A stretch of DNA of 64,000 nucleotides from an uncultured Alphaproteobacteria bacterium (GTDB taxonomy: Bacteria > Pseudomonadota > Alphaproteobacteria > Bin65), in NCBI GenBank assembly GCA_947259335.1, contig CAMYMQ010000444.1, positions 1-64,000 on the forward strand. The letters are read 5' to 3'. Below, one piece after another: positions 39,633 through 48,138 of this stretch. Under the pieces are notes generated by a model. That model did no database searches. It had not been told where the DNA came from and worked only from the letters and a program-made list of their open reading frames with translations. The translations under genes were made by a program, and so were the position numbers. Within the stretch, counting starts at the first letter, position 1; every line of letters starts with the position of its first letter.

Positions 39633-40814
39633 ATGGAAAAGTCACAGGAACAAGTTTCGTATTTTGCGCGCACCAACCACCGGAAGCCCGATCGGACCTT
39701 CGGCATCAAGCAACGCGATCGGCTCTCGCACATGTACGTCATCGGCAAGACGGGAACCGGCAAGACGACATTGCTGGAGACGCTGATCCGGCTGGACATC
39801 GAGGCGGGCCGCGGTTGTGCCCTGATCGACCCACACGGCGACTTCGTCGAACGGGTCGCGGCGGCCATCCCGCCGCACCGAGCGGCCGACACCGTCTATC
39901 TCGACATCCCCGACCGGTCGCAGCCCTATGGCTACAACCCGCTCGCCCGCGTCAGCGCCGGCCTGCGGCCGCTCGTCGCCTCGGGGCTGCTCGACGTGTT
40001 CAAGAAGATGTGGGACGACGCCTGGGGCGCGCGGATGGAGCATATTCTCCGCAACGCCCTGCTCGCGCTGCTCGACCAGCCGTCCGCGACCATGCCCGAC
40101 ATCCTGCTGATGCTGACCGACAAGGACTTCCGGGAGGCGGCGCTGACCAACATCGAGAACGAGCAGGTCCGGACCTTCTGGAAGTCGGAGTTCCCCAAAT
40201 ACTCCTTCCGCTACCAGGCGGACGGCATCGCCCCGATCCAGAACAAGGCTGGGGCGTTTCTGGCGGATCCGACCTTGCGCCACATCCTGACGCGCAGCGA
40301 CGGCCAACTAAGATTGCGAACGACCCTGGACGAGGGGCGGGTGCTGCTGGTCAATCTCTCCAAGGGAAAGATCGGCGCCGACAGCTCGGCGCTGTTCGGC
40401 GGCCTGCTGGTCACGTCGCTCGGCCTGGCGGCGTTCAGCCGCGCGAACGTCGAGGAAGCCGCGCGCCGACCCTTCTATGTCTATGTCGACGAGTTCCAGA
40501 ACTTTACGACCCTGGCGTTGGCGGACATGCTTTCCGAGCTCCGCAAGTTCGGCGTCGGCGCCGTGCTCGCCCATCAGTATTTGCACCAGCTCGACCCGGA
40601 CATCGCTCACGCGGTTCTCGGCAACGCGGGGACGCTGATTTCCTTTCGCCTGGGAGCCTATGACGCCGGCCTGATTGCGCGTGAATTCGAACCGGTGTTC
40701 GATCGCATCGATCTCCTGAACCTTCCGAACCACGATATCTACATCAAGCTGATGATCGACGGCACGCCGTCGCCGCCGTTCAGCGCGACGACGTTAAAAT
40801 CATTGTCGAACTGA
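39633..40814 (+). CDS. HerA/VirD4-like type IV coupling ATPase
   Basis: HMYVIGKTGTGKTTLLETLIRLDIEAGRGCALIDPHGDFVERV; FYVYVDEFQNFTTLALADMLSELRKFGVGAVLAHQYLHQL. Confidence 0.9.
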   Translation: MEKSQEQVSYFARTNHRKPDRTFGIKQRDRLSHMYVIGKTGTGKTTLLETLIRLDIEAGRGCALIDPHGDFVERVAAAIPPHRAADTVYLDIPDRSQPYGYNPLARVSAGLRPLVASGLLDVFKKMWDDAWGARMEHILRNALLALLDQPSATMPDILLMLTDKDFREAALTNIENEQVRTFWKSEFPKYSFRYQADGIAPIQNKAGAFLADPTLRHILTRSDGQLRLRTTLDEGRVLLVNLSKGKIGADSSALFGGLLVTSLGLAAFSRANVEEAARRPFYVYVDEFQNFTTLALADMLSELRKFGVGAVLAHQYLHQLDPDIAHAVLGNAGTLISFRLGAYDAGLIAREFEPVFDRIDLLNLPNHDIYIKLMIDGTPSPPFSATTLKSLSN

Positions 40815-40960
40815 AAATACTGCTCGCATCTCGAATTTTGCGACTGTATGAGTTCGCACTCGATCGGCGGTTCCCAAAGTTGACGCGCGTAACGCCTTTC
40901 TAGTCACCATCACGCCTTATATGCCCGCCCATGTTCGAGGCGATAGCGGAGATATATTCA

Positions 40961-41245
40961 ATGGCCAAGAAGCCTCTTGATCTGAAAGAACTAACCAAGG
41001 GCGAGTTGCGGAAGCTGAACGCCCTTCGCAAATCCATCGGCGACGACATCGCCGAGGAAGCCTTTGCGAAGTGGCTCGAGTCGAAGGTGAGCTCCACCGC
41101 GAACGGCGCCGACAAGAACGCCGACCGCATCCAAGCAGCGCTGCAGCCGCTGATCGAAAAGAAGAAGCTGTCGATTCCCCGCGGAGGATACCTCCTTCGT
41201 CGCGGCCGTGGACGCGTCATCGTCGAGCGGCCGTCGGGCGAATAG
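40961..41245 (+). CDS. hypothetical protein
   Basis: MAKKPLDLKELTKGELRKLNALRKSIGDDIAEEAFAKWLESKV... downstream of the coupling ATPase. Confidence 0.5.
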   Translation: MAKKPLDLKELTKGELRKLNALRKSIGDDIAEEAFAKWLESKVSSTANGADKNADRIQAALQPLIEKKKLSIPRGGYLLRRGRGRVIVERPSGE

Positions 41246-41295
41246 CCCGTCGCTCCCGCCCCGTGTGTGACGGGTCGTGCGTCACACCGTCACCG

Positions 41296-41475
41296 TCACG
41301 CCGCGCCGAGGTCGAACGGGCCATGACAGGCTCGGTCCCCCATGAGGGTCAGCACGTCGCCGGTCGGCTGCGGCGCCGGGACCATGCCGAGCTTGGGGAT
41401 GTGTCTGTAGAGGAGGTACGGGGCGCCCTTGCCCATTCTCACGGCAAGGCTTGCCGCCATCGATCCCGTTGGCGC
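41296..41475 (-). pseudogene. C-terminal remnant of a second replication-relaxation-like gene
   Basis: GAPTGSMAASLAVRMGKGAPYLLYRHIPKLGMVPAPQPTGDVLTLMGDRACHGPFDLGAA* parallels GLMAASADVTKGKGLPTILYKHMPKLGTIPPPTPTGDLLNTHWDRVGFGPINLAEAA* of 42572..43540. Confidence 0.85.
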
Positions 41476-41486
41476 TCCAAAAGAAA

Positions 41487-41505
41487 CCCCCGCTTTGAGC
41501 GGGGG
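41487..41505 (-). terminator. rho-independent terminator
   Basis: perfect stem CCCCCGCT-TTG-AGCGGGGG with TTTCTTTT on minus strand. Confidence 0.75.
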
Positions 41506-41606
41506 AATCTAATTTGCGGGTCGGACGCTATTGGGTTCACATCGAAGCCAGGGGCGCACTGGTACGGTTCGGTCGGCACACCAGGCACACGGCACTCAAC
41601 CGAACG

Positions 41607-42173
41607 TCACCAGCTCGAAGAGTAGACGATGTCGCCGGGCGTACCATTCTCACACTGGGTTATCATTTGACCTGCCCAGTCACGGGTCCGAACGACATCA
41701 TCGAGATAGTATTCGTCGTACTCTGTAGGGCCAAAGAAGAAGCCCGACCTCGTCGGGAGCAGTTTGGCGGCCACGGTTGCGTCTTCAATCACCTTGCCGG
41801 GTCTGCGCTGGACTTTCCCTTCGGGGTGATCTTTGTCACACACCGTGCCCGCGTAAACATCTCCCTCGACAAGATTCGATGATTGTATCACCGTCTCGCA
41901 CACGGCGAACAATTCACGAAGCTGGTCACAAGCGACGAAATACTCTTTGCAGTCGTCGTTCCCGTCCTGAACGTTGTCGACAAACCAGGCATGGATATGG
42001 TTCGCCTTGCGCCAGTACATCGACTCCTCTTCAATACTGGCAATACGTTCGGGTTGGATGTCGCGGTCTGGTTTACCTCCACGGGTAACCTCCACCTCGA
42101 AACGCTCCTCGTCAGGGGTGTGATCCCAATTTTTGACGTAGTGCTTCCGCATCGCATACATGTCTAGTCCCAT
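41607..42173 (-). CDS. phage/island hypothetical protein
   Basis: MGLDMYAMRKHYVKNWDHTPDEERFEVEV...YWRKANHIHAWFVDNVQDGNDDCKEYFV. Confidence 0.65.
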   Translation of the reverse strand: MGLDMYAMRKHYVKNWDHTPDEERFEVEVTRGGKPDRDIQPERIASIEEESMYWRKANHIHAWFVDNVQDGNDDCKEYFVACDQLRELFAVCETVIQSSNLVEGDVYAGTVCDKDHPEGKVQRRPGKVIEDATVAAKLLPTRSGFFFGPTEYDEYYLDDVVRTRDWAGQMITQCENGTPGDIVYSSSW

Positions 42174-42429
42174 AGTTCTTTTGCTAGGGTTTCTAATCCG
42201 ACGCCGGTTTCGTTTCGAGTTGCTCTTCAAGCTCGTGTATGCGCTCAATAAGCTCTCGCACGCCCCAGCACCAGTAATCTGGTTCCATACTCCTTTCATT
42301 GGGTTGTTAAGAGCTGGTTCGACTTCCAGCAGCCGGGAAGTAGCAGTCCGCGGTAGTCATGTAAACGTGCGCCATATTCTGATATGCCCTTGGTATTGAC
42401 CAATGTTCTGCTATGCGCGGCAAAAAAAT

Positions 42430-42446
42430 GGAGCGCCGAAGCGCCT
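42430..42446 (-). terminator. probable terminator downstream of replication-relaxation-like gene
   Basis: minus-strand GGCGC-TTC-GGCGC hairpin followed by a T7 tract. Confidence 0.55.
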
Positions 42447-42571
42447 AAGTTTGAAAGACGACCTTTATCCTGCCGTCTCTGGAAGTGCCATAGCCTCGCA
42501 GGGATTTCGCAACTTTGAGATCAGTGCCCTTGGGCCCACGGACGTAACCGAGGTGCGGCCGCGCCTGCCGT

Positions 42572-43540
42572 TCATGCTGCCTCAGCGAGATTGATCGGGC
42601 CGAAGCCTACCCGGTCCCAGTGCGTGTTCAGGAGGTCGCCGGTCGGCGTCGGCGGCGGGATCGTGCCGAGCTTGGGCATGTGCTTGTACAGGATCGTCGG
42701 CAGACCCTTGCCCTTGGTGACGTCCGCGCTCGCGGCCATGAGCCCATCCTGGACCCGCTTCGACACTGTGACGAAGAGCACGAGCATGTTGGGAAGCCCC
42801 GCCTGCTTGTAGGCGCCGCGCTCGCCGATGTCTCGATAGGCCAGGACCTCGCGGAGGTGGCTTTTCTGGTCGAGAGTCGAGCGAAGATACGGCTCGGTAT
42901 TCTGGTGCGCCTCGATCAGCAGCGCCCGGTACGCTTTTGTGCCGTGGCCGGTGTTCTCCAGCCCGGCGACGGCGTCCGGCGTGACCTCGAGCGTCTTGCA
43001 CTGTCCGTTGTGCCGGGCCGTTGCTCGCATGGAAAGACGCCCGTTCATCTTCCGATAGACCTCGCGCGGCGGCATGAACCGGACGTGGCGATGCTGCGCG
43101 GCGCCGATTTCCAGGTCCGCGATGATGTCGCAGATCTGGAGCGCGTGCGCGAGCGAGCGGATACCGTGCTTCCGTTCGCCGTGCCGAACGTCGCCGATCT
43201 CGTGATCGTAGAGCCCGGCCTTCTTGAGCTCGGCCGCCCCCTTCGGCTCCAGCTCATAGATGTCGTTGGTGTAGAGGTAGTTGTCATACTGGAACTGCTG
43301 GCGCGGCAGCTTCAGGTAAGCGTGGTGCCTGAGCAGCGCCAGCCGCGCGCGGAAGGCGACGTAATTGTGCGCCGCGCCGGTCCTGGCCTCGATCAGCCTG
43401 TGCAGGAAATTGGTTCGCAGGAACCGGTACTCCTGCAGGAGCGCGAAGACGAGTAGGTCCCGTTCCGTGATCCGCGGAACGGGCAACCCCCGTGGGTCGC
43501 GCGTCTTCTTCGGTCGCCGTTTGTGCACGCCATAGTCCAT
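42572..43540 (-). CDS. replication-relaxation-like (winged-helix) protein
   Basis: ITERDLLVFALLQEYRFLRTNFLHRLIEARTG...ARLALLRHHAYLKLPRQQFQYDNYLYTNDIYELEPKGAAELKKAG; 19 nt downstream of the HerA-like gene. Confidence 0.65.
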   Translation of the reverse strand: MDYGVHKRRPKKTRDPRGLPVPRITERDLLVFALLQEYRFLRTNFLHRLIEARTGAAHNYVAFRARLALLRHHAYLKLPRQQFQYDNYLYTNDIYELEPKGAAELKKAGLYDHEIGDVRHGERKHGIRSLAHALQICDIIADLEIGAAQHRHVRFMPPREVYRKMNGRLSMRATARHNGQCKTLEVTPDAVAGLENTGHGTKAYRALLIEAHQNTEPYLRSTLDQKSHLREVLAYRDIGERGAYKQAGLPNMLVLFVTVSKRVQDGLMAASADVTKGKGLPTILYKHMPKLGTIPPPTPTGDLLNTHWDRVGFGPINLAEAA

Positions 43541-43559
43541 GCGCGCACTGTAGGGGCTC

Positions 43560-45533
43560 CTACCAGGAAGGCGCAGGCTTTGTTGGGTCTTCTTCGGGTT
43601 CTACTGCGTCGGTATTTGGCGCGTTATGGTTCTCCATGTGCGCATCTTGCTCACGAATTTGTGAATAATGAACGGCGTACTTCCGGCGCATCTCGTCGCG
43701 GATTTCCGCGAACTGCTCGTCGGTCATGCGATCGAGGCCCTCCATGAGACCGAGCTTGGTCTTGTAGCTGAGCACCTCGCCCCTGAGCGAAATGGCGAAG
43801 CAGGCGCGCGGCTGCTTCTCGATATACTCGGGCGTGCAGCGCATTTCGGCCGCCATCGCGCGCGCGTCCCGGGCGGACACGCCGCCGGCCATCTTGATCG
43901 ACGTGTTGGCAGCAAATGCTTCCTGGAGCTTCGGAGAGAGCTGCCCCAGATACTGGTGCGCCATGATAATGCCGACGTTGTATTTCCGCGCCTGCTCCAA
44001 AATGAGCATGACGTTCTCGTCCAGGTAGTCCTGCGCCTCGTCAATATAGACGTAGCAAGGTGTCCGCTCCTCTGGTCGCAGCGCCGCCCTCTCCAAACAC
44101 GCCTGCACGATCATGGCGATAAAGAATCTCCCGAATATCTGGGAGCCGTTCTGCTTCAACAAGTCCTTGGAGGTCGAGATGAGGATCATCCGGCCTTCGT
44201 TCATCTCGGCAAATAGGTCGAGCTTGTTCCTGGGGTGAGAGAACATCCGCTCGAAGGTGCGGTTCTCCAGTATGCCCCACAGCCGCCGAAGAACCTGGCT
44301 CTTGGTCTGCTTGAACTCCCGGCTCTCGAACTCGGTCTCGAAGAAGGAGCGGGCGGTGCCGTCGAGCCGCTCGATATACGGCTTGTAGCGCTCGTAGCCG
44401 TCCGGCTCCATGAGGTTCCTGAACGTCTGGATGTTGGCATCCGGGATCTGGAGCATGAGCCGCATGATGTAGCGGAACAACGTGCCCTGCTTGGAGGTCA
44501 TCTCTGCGCCGAGCAAGGAACCGAACACGAAGTCGTACAGCTCGATGATGCCGTTAAGCATCTGCTCCTGGATGAGCTTGGAATATCCCCCGATGCGCTC
44601 ACGGTTCACGTCGAAAAGATTGAGGACGACGGGATACTCGATGTCCTTCGGCTCGATGAGGGTGAGCTTGTTCTCGAGCGCACCGTCATAGAACCAGCGC
44701 AGGCGCGAGATGTTGTTTATGAGATCACCCTGGCTGTCGATCACGATGACGCTCGCCTTGCCCTCGGCAACGGCGAGAAGATCGTAGGTGATGAAGTTCT
44801 GAATGGTCTGGGTTTTGCCCCACCCCGATCCAGCGACGATATGCTGATGCTCGAAACGCATCTGGTCGGGAACCGGGTACGGGAGGTAGGCATTAACGAT
44901 TGTCTCAAAGGGCGTGCCCCGTATCCAGAGCATCGGGTCACTTTTTTCATCCGGCATCTTCAACTTGTCGGGTCGGCTCTCCGCTTCCTGTCTGGTGATC
45001 TGCGAACCGGCAAGCGCGCCTTCGATGAGCTTTTCACGAAGCGGCTCGATAGAAGCGTCGAGTACAGGGTCGCCACGGACAAAGGTGTTGAACGCGGAGC
45101 CGTACATTAACTGCACATACTCCGGCAAATTGAGGGCATCGCCTACGGTAGTCGGGACGATTTGCGTTGTCTCTTCATTCGGGATGCGGTCAGCCAAGTC
45201 CTCGGAAAGGCTCTCGCATATAAGGTTGATGTAGGCGACAACTTCCGATTTGCGCTGGTACAGGTCATAGATGCGGTGAACGTCTTTAAGTTTTTCAGGC
45301 GGCCGGGTCAGGCCGCACAACTCGAACATCTCGCTGCGGAACTTCACGAAAAGATCGTGGAAGTGTTCAAAGGGCGGCAGGTCGTCTAGATCGAACTCGC
45401 CTATCTTCGAACGCAGCTTCTCCGGGTTGTTAGGCTTGGGAAGGATACGGTGAGGGTAGTTCTGGCGAACTTTTAGGTGGTCGAGTAAGCCGCCAAGTAT
45501 ACCGGGTACCGCATCCCAGACCTCATCGTCCAC
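43560..45533 (-). CDS. HerA/TraD-like ATPase
   Basis: EHQHIVAGSGWGKTQTIQNFITYDLL; VIVIDSQGDLINNISRL; PCYVYIDEAQDYLDENVMLILEQARKYNVGIIMAHQYLGQLSPKLQEAFAANTSIK; start could be GTG at 45533 or upstream at 45578. Confidence 0.88.
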   Translation of the reverse strand: MDDEVWDAVPGILGGLLDHLKVRQNYPHRILPKPNNPEKLRSKIGEFDLDDLPPFEHFHDLFVKFRSEMFELCGLTRPPEKLKDVHRIYDLYQRKSEVVAYINLICESLSEDLADRIPNEETTQIVPTTVGDALNLPEYVQLMYGSAFNTFVRGDPVLDASIEPLREKLIEGALAGSQITRQEAESRPDKLKMPDEKSDPMLWIRGTPFETIVNAYLPYPVPDQMRFEHQHIVAGSGWGKTQTIQNFITYDLLAVAEGKASVIVIDSQGDLINNISRLRWFYDGALENKLTLIEPKDIEYPVVLNLFDVNRERIGGYSKLIQEQMLNGIIELYDFVFGSLLGAEMTSKQGTLFRYIMRLMLQIPDANIQTFRNLMEPDGYERYKPYIERLDGTARSFFETEFESREFKQTKSQVLRRLWGILENRTFERMFSHPRNKLDLFAEMNEGRMILISTSKDLLKQNGSQIFGRFFIAMIVQACLERAALRPEERTPCYVYIDEAQDYLDENVMLILEQARKYNVGIIMAHQYLGQLSPKLQEAFAANTSIKMAGGVSARDARAMAAEMRCTPEYIEKQPRACFAISLRGEVLSYKTKLGLMEGLDRMTDEQFAEIRDEMRRKYAVHYSQIREQDAHMENHNAPNTDAVEPEEDPTKPAPSW

Positions 45534-46176
45534 GCTTGCGTCTCCAGTACCACCACGCCCAGCCCCAGAATATGGCAACCCAGATCAGGAGGCCCGTTGC
45601 TGGCGAACCAGGTTCGTTGATTGCCACCGAAATTGTCACGGCCAAACACACACCCCCAGCGACGATCAGAAAGAGCAAAAACTTGACACTGCCAGTGAAG
45701 GTTCCAATGCGCAGGGCAGCGCCGGACTGGTTCGTGATACGGTCGGCGTCCTTCGCTATCTCAATGTTGTTTGGCTCTAGCTCGGCGGCTTTCGTGGCTG
45801 CTCTCACCGCCGCCTTCTTGTTTCCGCAGCCGAGATGCAGTTGGGCCAAAGTCATGTAGAGGTTCGCATTGGTTGGGTCATAGTCTATGGCACGGTCCAG
45901 AGCCTTCAGACCTTTTTGGTGTTTACCCAACAAGCCAAGGGCTGTGCCCTCCAGACGCAAAATCTCGGCACGCAGTCTCGCGGCAGTTATTTCGCGTTCT
46001 TCACCACCCTCGTGGATGAAGTCATACTTCTCACCGTCATCCTGCACCTTCTTCATCTGCCGAGCTGCCAGCCCGACGTTCTCAAGAGCCTCGGCATAGT
46101 TGTCTACACGCATATGCTGCTGTGCTTCTTGCACGTAGGATATGGCGATCTGCACCGCCCTTTGTGCATCGGTCAT
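45523..46176 (-). CDS. TPR-repeat protein with two C-terminal TM segments
   Basis: KHQKGLKALDRAIDYDPTNANLYMTLAQLHLGCGNKKAAVRAATKAAELEPNN; VKFLLFLIVAGGVCLAVTISVAI and LLIWVAIFWGWAWWYW. Confidence 0.85.
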   Translation of the reverse strand: MTDAQRAVQIAISYVQEAQQHMRVDNYAEALENVGLAARQMKKVQDDGEKYDFIHEGGEEREITAARLRAEILRLEGTALGLLGKHQKGLKALDRAIDYDPTNANLYMTLAQLHLGCGNKKAAVRAATKAAELEPNNIEIAKDADRITNQSGAALRIGTFTGSVKFLLFLIVAGGVCLAVTISVAINEPGSPATGLLIWVAIFWGWAWWYWRRKRGR

Positions 46177-46433
46177 GGTCCCCTCTCCCCGTCTTTGGTG
46201 CTAGTGCACACGTAATAGAGGAAAGAGTCAACCAGTATCTGTTGACGGTTGGCGCCAGAGGCACGCAGGTCTTTCAGTAGTTGAGAATGAACTTCATTCA
46301 ACGTCACCGCACGACGCGGACGCTCATCCGGCGATCGGATTTTTCGAATCGTCGATCTCGGAATTTTTTCGCTGCTAGAAAATTTCGCTGCTGGCTCGTC
46401 GACGACGAGAGCGGGAGCGAAGCAGCTCAGCAT
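46173..46433 (-). CDS. small ribbon-helix-helix-like DNA-binding protein (tentative)
   Basis: RRAVTLNEVHSQLLKDLRASGANRQQILVDSFLYYV resembles an RHH core; ATGA overlap with TPR gene. Confidence 0.5.
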   Translation of the reverse strand: MLSCFAPALVVDEPAAKFSSSEKIPRSTIRKIRSPDERPRRAVTLNEVHSQLLKDLRASGANRQQILVDSFLYYVCTSTKDGERGP

Positions 46434-46706
46434 CGGTCGCTGCTGATCCAGGCGACTCGATCATGAGCATGGCGTTTGTGGCATACAGCCGGTCGTCTCG
46501 AGCCCCGGTGCACGTACGCTTGCTACTAACTCCTCCCCAACACCTTGCCTCCACCAACCAACTCTTTCCCAGTTCTCCATCGCGTCACCTCCCTCGCTCT
46601 TCAGAACAGGGGGGGGGTGGGAAGTCGCGCATGCTATTGCCCAACGTTCCTTGGCTAATGCATTGATATTACGTCTCTATTTGAGACAATGCGTCGCTCA
46701 GACCTA

Positions 46707-46721
46707 TATTTCCAGGAAATA
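46707..46721. promoter_or_regulatory. 15-bp palindrome, candidate operator
   Basis: TATTTCC-A-GGAAATA in the intergenic region upstream of the RHH-TPR-HerA operon. Confidence 0.4.
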
Positions 46722-47124
46722 GAGGTGAAACTATAGTGTCATCGACACGGACGAAGATCATTGGATTCCAACACTGCCGCTGCCGCAAGTTGTTGGAGGG
46801 CGCCGACGTCGAAGCCAAGTATAGTGACTCAACTATCTGTTTATGTTAGACTTCCGAGGTATCGGAGCGGATGTTCCCAGCGGACATAGCCTGCGGAATT
46901 GCTCGTAGCCTCGGAGGGTACCGTGAACAGCCTGAATTTGGAGATCAAGAGCCACACACCACTCCTATTGCGTAGGGCTGAAAAAATGCCCCAGGTGGGC
47001 GACAAGGAAATCACTGCCAACATGACAGTGGTGACAACTCCAAATGCTCGGCCGGAAATGCACGATCAAATTAGCGACGCAACTGCGCCCCGGCGAGACT
47101 GACGAGCTCGATCAGTATCGCGTC

Positions 47125-48117
47125 TTATAAACTCTCCAGCATCTCCGCCACCGCCTCCGGAATGCGGAGGCCGGCGTATTGCTGCAACCATTGCCATTGA
47201 CCGGCCGGATTTACTTCAAGAAACACGAAATCCTCTTCATCCGTCTCAATCATATCGATTGCCCCATAACAAAGTCCGATCTTGTCCATGAAGGAGATGA
47301 GCTTATTCTTGATGCCGGAAGGGAGATCTACTTCTTTGTGTTCAACATTATCAAAATCGTAGTGTCGCCAATCCACTTTTGTTATCTGGCTTGCTTGAGA
47401 ATCTATGCGACACGCTAAGGTCTTCTTGCCAATTATCATAACCCGATACTCGTAGCGCTTCTCGACATACTCTTGTGCAAATATCGGACAAGTTTGGATC
47501 GCCTCGTGCGCATTCGAAAGATCATCAGTTTGAAACTGTTGAGAATAGATAAAATGATCATCGCCATGACCAAGCTGTGTATGAGCAAGCGTCTTCAATA
47601 GAAGGCCGTTTCGTTCCAACGAAAACTCTATCGCGCGGCCCGCGTCATTTGTTATTAGTGTTTGTGGAACCAGCAGGCCGCAGCTCGCGGCGATCCCTTG
47701 TTGGTAAAACTTGCTAGTTTCAATGCGCTCGATCGTTTCAGAGTGGTTTACCCAATTGCATTCCAACGAATCGAGGATTGACCTGAGAGCAACAGAGGCC
47801 TCTGCGCGAGCGAAGCGGGTCTCTAGCTCACCCAAATCGGAGGCCGGGATGGGGGCGGCTGCTCTCAAATACCATGCTGTATCGAAATCTCTAAGATTCA
47901 TGATCTTGGATTTGCTTTGCCCGCTAATGAAACAGTCGACCGCTATCGAGCCAGTGATGGCGCCAGCCGAAGTCATCGCCAAGACTATGGTCTGCTCCTT
48001 TGGGAAACGTGAAGTGTCAAAGATGTGAATTCTGACAGCCCGATCTTTGCAGGCTTCAACGAATGGCTGCCAATAGTAGTTCTGGCTGGCATCCGTTATG
48101 AATAGAATGTTCTTCAC
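47125..48117 (-). CDS. ATP-grasp ligase of the MvdD/graspetide-synthetase type
   Basis: WYLRAAAPIP...E...WVNHSETIERIETSKFYQQGIAASCGLLVPQTLITND; ATP-grasp C-terminal DMIETDEEDFVFLEVNPAGQWQWLQQ. Confidence 0.8.
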   Translation of the reverse strand: MKNILFITDASQNYYWQPFVEACKDRAVRIHIFDTSRFPKEQTIVLAMTSAGAITGSIAVDCFISGQSKSKIMNLRDFDTAWYLRAAAPIPASDLGELETRFARAEASVALRSILDSLECNWVNHSETIERIETSKFYQQGIAASCGLLVPQTLITNDAGRAIEFSLERNGLLLKTLAHTQLGHGDDHFIYSQQFQTDDLSNAHEAIQTCPIFAQEYVEKRYEYRVMIIGKKTLACRIDSQASQITKVDWRHYDFDNVEHKEVDLPSGIKNKLISFMDKIGLCYGAIDMIETDEEDFVFLEVNPAGQWQWLQQYAGLRIPEAVAEMLESL

Positions 48118-48138
48118 TCACGTTTTCCCTATGTCGCA

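Noticed and set aside
46463-46666. 67-aa plus-strand ORF running through the G9 tract
   Set aside because: No ribosome-binding site or recognisable domain, Ser/Pro/Arg-rich; likely a chance ORF in the operon's promoter region.
47125-48117. Assigning the ATP-grasp gene to a microviridin pathway
   Set aside because: No precursor with a microviridin-type core (TxRYPSD) and no acetyltransferase or transporter nearby; only the broader graspetide-like family is supported.
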